DNA of 64,000 nt from Argentina anserina (Eukaryota > Streptophyta > Magnoliopsida > Rosales > Rosaceae), in assembly GCF_933775445.1 (NCBI RefSeq), contig NC_065875.1, positions 17,483,555-17,547,554 on the forward strand. Reading direction: 5' to 3'. Made by a program: the position numbers and the translations under genes. Within the stretch, counting starts at the first letter, position 1, and each line of letters opens with the position of its first letter. Below the pieces are notes generated by a model. It worked only from the letters and a program-made list of their open reading frames with translations. It was not told where the DNA came from and did no database searches. Positions 56,949 to 64,000 of this stretch are shown piece by piece.

Positions 56949-57099
56949 TTGCACCACCTAGAGGAAGATGAAACAGTTGATGTGTGCGGTAAGCAGACTA
57001 ATGCAGCACCGTTAGCCGATCAATCATATTTGTTTAAGTTAGTTTTTGGAGAGCACCATAGATGATTACTTTTATGTGCCTTTTGAATATCCTTGTAAT

Positions 57100-59656
57100 A
57101 GAGTAATCTATGACCTACTAGGAGTCTTTATGTTCAAACCGGTAATATTCCGAAAATTTATAATTATTTTCTATTATTATTCGGAAATATTTAAATGAGT
57201 GGTGATCTGATTATAGTACGAGGGAGAAAACGAAAGTGTTCGAGCGATTTATACTCAGAAACGTTACCGTGAGGGGTCAAGAGTTAACTTTTTATCCATT
57301 AAAAATCTCAGAAAATTTCATTCATGAAAGTCATAGAGATCGTCAATACGAGTTCATAGACGCGTGACACACTTTAATCAGATGTCGTATGTGAAAGTTG
57401 TTAGCAACGGAATTTTGATTTCTGATTTTAGAAAGAGTATAAAAGGAAAGATATGAGATTAAAAATCAGAAAATCAGTTTTTGTTTTCTCAAAATTAGCT
57501 CGGTTACTATTTACCTGAGCTCGGGTACTGTTCACGCCACTTTTCTCTCTTTGTTGCCGAATCTTTCTCTGGCCATATCGTCATCATCCGACGACGGAAT
57601 TGAGTGAGAGTGTTAGACCGGTGTCGTTAGAACCGTCTCTTCGTTCTCTACCGATCTGGGTTAGTGTTTAGGAGATATTAGAGTTGTTTGAAGCCCAGAA
57701 ATGAAGAAATAATACGGTTGTTCCGTTTGAAGAAGTGAGGATAACTCCTTCCTCTGACAACCAATCAAGGCGATTCTTCTTATGTTTTGAAGCTTGTAGG
57801 ATGTATATCAACCCTCTAATATAGTTTTATCTATTTCGAAACACACAAGGAGAATTAACGATTTTATTTTCTAGGGTATGTGAATAGTGCCGATTTTATG
57901 TTCTTCGTCGATTGGACTATTTAGGCTTCGATTTAGACTTTAGTATCAACTAGAAAGTTGTTGGAAATGTTGTTTAGATTGTGGTGATAAATTTTGGTGA
58001 TCATCGGTGGTCATCGGAACGGTGGCGGTGCATGAACAGTGATTCATGAATATTGTTTCATCAACAATGTTTTGTTTACATTTTTCACCTGTAATGAATC
58101 GTCACCTGAGATTTTACATATCGTTTTCTAAGCAATTTATCATGATATTAGGTGATCGACGAAACGAGTGAGGGAATCATTTTCGGTGTCGTGGAAGTTG
58201 CACGTAGGAAATAAAGTGAGTAAACCTCACAATGATCATTATGATCGAAGTAGTGTTATAATTATTGAATTTAGTTTGAGTTATTAACATAGTCTTTGCA
58301 TCATTAGCATATAAAAATTGTTCTAAAAATATGTTTTGGTTTAAATTACGTGAACTTGATCATCTACGGTTCATGGGTAAGTGAAACACTATTTTAATAA
58401 ATGATTTTAAAAGTTTTAGTGATTATAGACTATGGTGAATGTGAGTAAATCTCACTATGACAAGATTACCCTTGGCGGTGACTTATATGGTTGAATTATT
58501 AAAAAGAGTGAACTGTGACATTTATATAATATAGTGGGTTGTGTATGTGTACAAAAATGGTAAATACGATACATATATATGAGTTGTTGTATTATATAAT
58601 GTCACGGTTTCTATTTAAATTATGAGATGGTTATGTTCTTGATTAATTATGGTAAATGAGACCAGAAGGGAGATAACGTACCTTTCGGTATAATTGATTA
58701 TTGGGGTGACTATATAAATATTGTTGTGCAAGAGTCGCTTGGTTGTAGTACAATTACATTTGTGGATTGTTATATTGTACGTGGTTTTAACATTTAGTCT
58801 TGTTAAAACGTTTTCTATTCTTCAAACGTTGTTGGCAATAATCAGAACCAAGCATTGGCTCGGTGTCGGTTACGATTTAGTTAGAGCTCTAGTATATCTG
58901 TCGGTGTACTACATGAGGGGTAACAAATAGGTTACCTGGGTGTCATGATTACCCATGTTTTTGAGTGATATTGGATACCAGATGAGTTTCCCAGTGTCTG
59001 TCAGTGTACTGCACGAAGGGTAATAAATGGGTACCTGGGTCTTATGAGTACCCATGTTTAAAATGATTTTGAGTAACCAGATTGGTTGCCTAGTGTGTGT
59101 CGGTGTACTGCATGAGGGGTAACAGATGGGTTGTCTAGGTCTCATGAGTACCCATGTTTTAAATGATTTTGGGTAACATATGAGTTGCCCAGTATCTCAT
59201 GATTACACATATTTTTAAATGATATTGGGAAACAGATGGGTTGTCCAGTGTCACATGAGTACGTTTGTATTTAAATGTTACCTGTCATATTTCATTTGTA
59301 TGCGATGTATGTTATATTGTTAGTTTACTCATACGAGCTGAAAAGCTTACCGGGTTTGTGTTTACAATCCTGATGCACCAATTCGATGGTGTAGGGGATA
59401 GTTCTGCAGGTGGGCTTACTCTGAAAATTTATTTCTTCTGTTTGTGGTGAGGATTGAGTGAATTTTACATTTCTATTGGTTATAATACTGAGGTATAAAC
59501 TGGTTATGTATTATTCAAGTCAACTGAGTCGTGTTGTGGACTTAGTTTCGATACACTGTTATTATAAGATGATTTCAATATATTTGAGATTGTTTTAGAG
59601 TTTTCATGGCTTCGAATTCAAATTTTTATCATTTGAAATTTCGGGGCTGTGACAAA
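57100..59656 (+). repeat. Related gypsy-type LTR in opposite orientation (approximate ends)
   Basis: The 3' end CATTTGAAATTTCGGGGCTGTGACA matches in kind the minus-strand end of the three-LTR element, and 59330-59400 (TACGAGCTGAAAAGCTTACCG; GGTGTAGGGGATA) matches the LTR's segment at 42880-42960 in reverse. No second LTR or internal region is visible, so it is probably a solo LTR. The left end is uncertain; I could not find a convincing target duplication. Confidence 0.6.
58890..59260. repeat. About 100-bp tandem repeat within the solo LTR
   Basis: Three to four diverged units, each with TGTCGGTGTACTGCATGAGG, GGTAACA..TGGGTTACCTGGG and ATGAGTACCCATGTTT-type blocks. The corresponding place in the three-LTR element (43080-43200) has a single, related unit. 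Confidence 0.7.
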
Positions 59657-60299
59657 ACTAAGCCATGATATAATATTACCAAGATCGTTCATAAGCTCAG
59701 TAAAAGCTTATTATTTCAAGTTTATTTCAACAATTGCAGACCTGATTTGACATGTTTGTGCGGCTCTGCGGCTCAACAGAAACTACAGCTTCCTGACATT
59801 AATTTTAAGTTAGACCCTTTCAAGTTTGAACCACAAAAAACTACTATCAATTCTCTTGCATTCTGTGACCACTGTTTGAGAGGACTCACAATCAATATCT
59901 GTCTGGACCGATGAGCTAAAGTCCTATGAACGTCCCCCTGATTGAGATACAATAAATAAACAGGAACATTCCCAACCAGTACTCTTGGAAAAGGTATTCA
60001 ATCTCTAAGTTGATCATCATGGTTTGAATCAAGCATGTAAGTATTTTGGTTGAGTCGATCTATCATCATATATGGTTTCAGTGAATCTGCAAAACCGAGG
60101 CAATATGTAAAAGACTAGAGTATTGATATTTTGGAGCAGCAACGAGTTAAGTCTGTAATGTAAAATCAAAGTCTTCGCTAGTTTACTATGGATAGGGACT
60201 TGAGATTGAATCATTATCAATGTGTCAATGTGAGATTCTTATTTGCATTAGAGAGGGACTAGTGATTAGAGAAAGTGTAGTGATCTAATGTTGACATGC
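59657..60299. other. Intergenic region before the U1 gene
   Basis: No gene was recognised. Short minus-strand frames here have no domain. Confidence 0.4.
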
Positions 60300-60348
60300 G
60301 TTCCACATTGAGTACGAAGACAAAAAGGCGAGGGTGAGAGGTATAAAG
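60300..60348 (+). promoter_or_regulatory. Plant snRNA promoter: USE-like and TATA elements
   Basis: GTTCCACATTG (60300-60310) is close to the plant upstream sequence element RTCCCACATCG and lies at about -74 relative to the U1 start. TATAAAG (60342-60348) lies at about -32. The gap of about 31 bases between the two is the spacing of Pol II-type plant snRNA genes rather than Pol III-type U6 genes. Two USE positions deviate from consensus. Confidence 0.75.
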
Positions 60349-60373
60349 TAAAAGGGATTAGCAACGGCGAAAA

Positions 60374-60534
60374 ATACTTACCTGGACGGGGTCAATAGGC
60401 GATCAAGAAGATTCATGGCCTAGGCAAGTGACTTCCATTGCACATAGGAAGGGTGTTTGCTTAAGGTCTCCCCAAGAGGGAGAACCTACGTCATAATTTG
60501 TTGCCAGGGGGTTTGCGTTCGCGCAGCCCCTACC
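60374..60534 (+). ncRNA. U1: U1 spliceosomal snRNA
   Basis: The 161-nt sequence starts with ATACTTACCTG, the 5' arm that pairs with 5' splice sites. It continues with the loop I segment GATCAAGAAG, CCTAGGCAAGTGAC, a stem-loop III block (CTTAAGGTCTCCCCAAGAGG), a Sm-type site (CATAATTTGTTG near 60491) and a terminal GC stem with a TTCG loop (GTTTGCGTTCGCGCAGCCCC). Stem I looks weakened against the plant consensus I remember (ATAGG facing ATTCAT instead of TGGG/CCCA), so this may be a variant copy. The promoter signals upstream argue that it is transcribed. Downstream, CATGTCTAAAGTTTTCAG is a loose match to a plant 3' box. Confidence 0.92.
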
Positions 60535-60963
60535 AATTTCATGTCTAAAGTTTTCAGAAACAAGTCCCTCTTCAATTTGTCATCATAAGCTAACGTTTTT
60601 GAACTCAGTCCTGAACTCCGGCACCTATTTTCACAATTTGCCACAAACCAGATGAGCATATTTTCGTTCATGCTGGTATGTGTTTATTATCACTGTTACT
60701 GCATTGTGAAGCGCACATAGAACTGGTAAATAGAAGGTGAATTTAGTTAATTCGTATAGAATGGAACATGCATTTTATTCCTCATATCATCAAACCGAAC
60801 CCAATGAACCATTACAATCCGCCATCACTCAAAAGTGCAAGCCGAACTATCACTAGCTTGGTGTGAAAGAAAATGGATGGGCAAAAAAAAAGGACATCAA
60901 TGACATTAACAAGTGTACAAGACAATAGAACAGAGCAATGCAGTTGCATCGTCATAGTTCAAT

Positions 60964-61446
60964 TTAGTTGTAGGCCTCAGGGTTGGCCAAAAGGTGGTTC
61001 TCAATGATCTTGAACAAACCAGCAGCTCTTTCTTTTCCGGCCTTGACATGCTCTTCCTTGATCTCAACCTCTCCTTTGCAGTGGTAGTGGCTGGTGCTCT
61101 TGATGATGGAGCCTCCACTTGGAGATGCCACCAACTTAATCTCATAAGAGATTTTCTCAACCTTGTCTCCGATAGCATCCCCTTCGATAATGCTGTAGTT
61201 GTAGCCAAGGTTGTCTTTGTCAAGTCCATCAATCTGATGCTTCACGTAACTGTATTCACTTCCTTCACCGAGGTGAATCTTCTTGATGGTTCCAACACCT
61301 CCATCACCTTGAACGATTTCGACACCCTTCACAGCCTGTGGGGCAATCTTGGGGATGAGGTTATCAGCATCAAGGACAAATGCCTTGTACAGTCTTGGGG
61401 GTAGGATGACAGAGGTGAACTCGGTTTCATAAGTGAACACACCCAT
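60964..61446 (-). CDS. PR-10 / Bet v 1-family protein (strawberry Fra a 1-like)
   Basis: A 160-aa intronless frame starting at 61446 ([20 protein letters not shown]), the usual PR-10 length. The glycine-rich loop [10 protein letters not shown] (about 47-56), the Bet v 1 signature around [20 protein letters not shown] and the C-terminal helix [20 protein letters not shown] are present. The frame is open further upstream, but that part is leader. PR-10 proteins are cytosolic seven-stranded sheets with a hydrophobic cavity; strawberry members bind flavonoid intermediates, and several Rosaceae members are pollen/fruit allergens. Other members of this family have one intron near codon 62; this copy has none. 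A TATA box lies about 115 bases upstream. Confidence 0.93.
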   Translation of the reverse strand: MGVFTYETEFTSVILPPRLYKAFVLDADNLIPKIAPQAVKGVEIVQGDGGVGTIKKIHLGEGSEYSYVKHQIDGLDKDNLGYNYSIIEGDAIGDKVEKISYEIKLVASPSGGSIIKSTSHYHCKGEVEIKEEHVKAGKERAAGLFKIIENHLLANPEAYN

Positions 61447-61556
61447 GATAATGGTTTGCAAGCTTAAGCTTAAGATGAGAAGATTGAAATGGGAGGAGGC
61501 TAGGAGAGTATGGGATATTGATGTGAGGAAGTGCAAGCCTTGAAGGTGGTATATAA

Positions 61557-61566
61557 CTATATATAG
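61557..61566 (-). promoter_or_regulatory. TATA box of the PR-10 gene
   Basis: CTATATATAG, palindromic, lies 111-120 bases upstream of the PR-10 ATG on the minus strand. It is a strong match in an otherwise unremarkable stretch. Confidence 0.6.
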
Positions 61567-61924
61567 GTTAAGGGTTGAAGTAGCTTGCACAGTAGATCAA
61601 AGCTAGTTTTAGCTTTAGGCAAGGGAATTTTTCAAAGAACAAGATAATAGACTTTTCAATGCCCTGGTGTCAAGCCTGAAGGGCGGCCTCAAATGGTTCT
61701 AAAAATGAGAGACACAACAAGTAGATTTACTTTGAATGTGGAGTCAAGTCTTGTACCAAAGAAAAATAATAATATGGGATAGCCGATGTTAATTGACTGC
61801 TCTACACTAATCTGGCCATTGGGGAGCTTTCTTTGACCATCCAAGAGAATATTACTCATTGCATGTATAGGGACACTCACCAGGAAGCAGCTCAAATGTC
61901 ATCTCATTCTCATCTCATGTACTC

Positions 61925-61932
61925 TATAAATA
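61925..61932 (+). promoter_or_regulatory. TATA box of the LURP-one-related gene
   Basis: TATAAATA lies 112-119 bases before the ATG at 62044, followed by a C/A-rich leader. It is divergent from the PR-10 promoter, about 360 bases apart. Confidence 0.6.
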
Positions 61933-62043
61933 TCATTCCATACCATTCTCTTCTCTCACAACTCGCAATTACAACTCTCTTATTGCTCATCAAAACGAAC
62001 AGAAAGCGTTAAATTTGACTCCCTTGGGCGAGCTAGTGATACG

Positions 62044-62688
62044 ATGGCGTATGTTGTGCCGATGCCTGGGGCTGGGCCGAGCGTTCTGCCGCGGCAAACT
62101 CCGTTGACGGTGATCAGCCCGCAGTTCCTAGCAACCTACCCTGTGGATCTGATCATCACAGAGAAGATGATGACGATCAAGGAAGGTGCTTTCACTGTGT
62201 CAGACGTTAATGGAAATCTCATGTTCCAGATCAAAGGCTCCTTGTTCAGCTTGCACGATCGTCGAACTTTGCTCGACGGCGCCGGCACTCCTATTGTCTC
62301 CTTCCGTCAAAAGATAATGACGACACATAGGAGATGGAACGTATTTAGAGGAGACAGTTCAGACGCCAAAAATCTACTCTTTACTGTAAAAAAGTCGTCC
62401 CTTTTCCAAATGAAAACAGAATTAGATGTGTTCTTGGCAGGTAATACTTCTAATGAAAAAGCGTTCGATTTCAAGATCAAAGGAAGCTGGGGGGAAAGAT
62501 CATGTACCATCTACGATAGAAACAACACTATCATTGCACAAATGCACAAGAAACATGATCTGAAAAGTATGTTCTTTGGGAGAGATGCGTTTTCGGTGAC
62601 GGTGTATCCTCATGTTGATTACGCCTTTGTAGTTGCCATTGTGGTTGTCCTTCATGAGATCAACATGGACAGAAGTGGGCTAGACTGA
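62044..62688 (+). CDS. LURP-one-related protein (LOR15 type)
   Basis: A single frame of 214 aa, the usual LOR length. The start is [20 protein letters not shown]. The family's two-part tubby-like fold is visible: [77 protein letters not shown], then [18 protein letters not shown] and the hydrophobic C-terminal [15 protein letters not shown], which forms the central helix in the solved family member rather than a membrane span. LURP1 relatives are linked to defence against oomycetes; biochemical function is unknown. The stop codon at 62686-62688 abuts a PR-10 fragment. Confidence 0.92.
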   Translation: MAYVVPMPGAGPSVLPRQTPLTVISPQFLATYPVDLIITEKMMTIKEGAFTVSDVNGNLMFQIKGSLFSLHDRRTLLDGAGTPIVSFRQKIMTTHRRWNVFRGDSSDAKNLLFTVKKSSLFQMKTELDVFLAGNTSNEKAFDFKIKGSWGERSCTIYDRNNTIIAQMHKKHDLKSMFFGRDAFSVTVYPHVDYAFVVAIVVVLHEINMDRSGLD

Positions 62689-62689
62689 T

Positions 62690-62780
62690 GTGGAGATCAA
62701 AGAAGAGCATGTTAAGGCTGGCAAAGAGAAGGCAGCCCACCTCTTCAAGCTGTCCTGGCCAATCCTAATGAATACTGTTA
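62690..62780 (+). pseudogene. PR-10 3'-end fragment fused to the LOR 3' flank
   Basis: Starting two bases after the LOR stop, the sequence reads [20 protein letters not shown] in one frame, then, after a short deletion, VLANPNEYC and a stop in another frame. This is the C-terminal helix and tail of a PR-10 protein, in the opposite orientation to the PR-10 gene at 61 kb and not identical to it. It would now be 3' UTR of the LOR transcript. Confidence 0.85.
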
Positions 62781-64000
62781 AACTTAATTGCATGTCAGAA
62801 GTTTATTAATTTGTTCAGTTTTCAGTTTTTCACGATCTTCCCGTGTCTTAATTCTTATTCAACTTGGAATATTTACAAATCGATTGTTGTATCTTCACCT
62901 AAGATAATGAGTATCTTCAGTTACTCAATTAATTGTTGTTAGCTTGCGAACCTAGTTTCTTTGATTTCGATAACTACTAGAGAATCAAAACCTCTTTCCA
63001 ATTTCCCCTCAAAAAACATTTTCTTTCGAATCCTTGGGCTGCGACAAAATTATCCACCGATGAAAAAAAATCCGCGAGACTATTGACTTTTGGGCTGCGA
63101 TGTAACAAATATTGGTAACTGCGATGTGGGATGTAGAATTGGTTATACAACACACTAAACTTCATATTAATCGGATGTAATAAATATAGCATTTGTGTTG
63201 TCTTGGAAATCACAACTATTAAGCCTAACTTAGGAAACTGTTATTCATGATTTTCTGGTTGCATTGTGTCATGTAATACCTGATATAACACTCTTATTTT
63301 ACTTAAAAATAGTTGTTTGTTCCTTATTAAAAGCACATTATCAATTACGTTTCATACAAAATATTTTGCAGAGACTAAAAAACTCATTGTTATTTAAAGT
63401 TGTTTTTATCTATGCATAGGATAATTGTTAGATATATTTTTTTATGGAATCCACTAGGATTTTAAATAAAACGAAGGCATGAATAGCCATTACATACTCC
63501 TCCGATGTTGTCGTGCATCATACAAAAGGTATTGAGCCGAAACTCAAACTTAGTACATAGTATATGACTATTTTTTTAAGAATTATCCCCGAATTGAAAC
63601 ATAGAAAAAAAATAAAAATAAAAACATATCCTACGACTTATAGAAACATAACAATATGCTAGATACCTAATCTAAATTGTCCTTGACACTAAGGCAAGCT
63701 CAATCCCACCAAGCCCAAGCCCAGACCCGAGCCCAAAGCCCAAGACCAGACCCAGCCCAGAGAGACTCGTCTTCTCTGCCCTTGACGCGAATAATTGTTA
63801 CATACTTGAAATCAATAGTCAAATGCTTAGGAAAGACCAACTAAGAGACAAGGTGGGTGATAGATTAGTGACCATTATAGTTAAGAGGACACCTCAATTG
63901 CCTCCCTTAGTTAGGGGTCATTATGGGCCGGGCTAGGACTAGTCCTACCCTAATTTTAGGACTTAGGGTAGGGTCGGGTCGGGCTTTGACCGAGTCAATA
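62781..64000. other. Intergenic region to the window end
   Basis: AT-rich with no recognised gene. 63690-63765 is a low-complexity run of CCCA(A)GCCCA-type repeats, and the last 80 bases carry GGGTCGGG-type repeats reminiscent of transposon leaders. A gene or element may continue past the window. Confidence 0.4.

Noticed and set aside
61447..61590. N-terminal extension of PR-10
   Set aside because: All PR-10 proteins start at MGV-type residues; the extension is leader that happens to be open.
1..64000. A new multi-gene pathway or defence cluster
   Set aside because: The genes belong to unrelated, known families with separate promoters; nothing links them apart from chance neighbours in defence or pollen biology.

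Overview
This is nuclear DNA of a dicot plant, most likely Rosaceae and probably close to strawberry. Genes are split by short GT-AG introns, intergenic DNA is AT-rich, and plant LTR retrotransposons are frequent. A PR-10 gene near 61 kb resembles the strawberry/apple allergen family, which points to Rosaceae. The genus is inference only.

Layout. 0.2-2.3 kb: a membrane-anchored cyclophilin (CYP21-4 type). 2.9-6.7 kb: a 13-exon OB-fold ssDNA-binding protein of the RPA1/MEIOB type. 7.4-8.7 kb: a type III polyketide synthase of the anther PKSA/LAP6 type, followed by a shrunken duplicate of the OB-fold gene's intron and 3' flank. 9.4-11.8 kb: a broken kelch-like gene on the minus strand. 13.1-19.8 kb: a FIP1-type polyadenylation factor whose first intron holds a palindromic LTR insertion. 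20.3-22.0 kb: a nitronate monooxygenase-like gene (minus). 23.7-26.8 kb: HCF107, a chloroplast HAT-repeat RNA-binding protein. 27.9-38.9 kb: a duplicated small secreted LRR gene, the first copy broken and the second open, separated by two Ty1/copia elements in opposite orientation. 39.2-41.8 kb: an ANXUR/FERONIA-type receptor kinase (minus). 42.55-56.95 kb: a Ty3/gypsy-derived element with three LTRs and two internal regions inside one target-site duplication. 57-59.7 kb: a related LTR in the other orientation. 60.37-60.53 kb: a U1 snRNA gene. 61.0-61.4 kb: PR-10 (minus). 62.0-62.7 kb: a LURP-one-related gene with a PR-10 scrap attached at its stop codon.

The genes do not form a pathway. The cyclophilin and FIP1 genes are, as I recall, close neighbours in Arabidopsis (At3g66654 and At3g66652), so they may be the ancestral backbone, with the material between them added later. 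PKSA (pollen wall) and the ANXUR-type kinase (pollen tube) share a male-reproductive theme, but nothing in the sequence links them.

I found no new enzymatic or defence system. The unusual content is structural: a palindromic two-LTR insertion with a perfect 5-bp target duplication, a three-LTR gypsy array, and a copia element with identical LTRs and an open pol frame but no gag. Exon coordinates were worked out by hand from splice sites and reading frame and have not been checked against transcripts.
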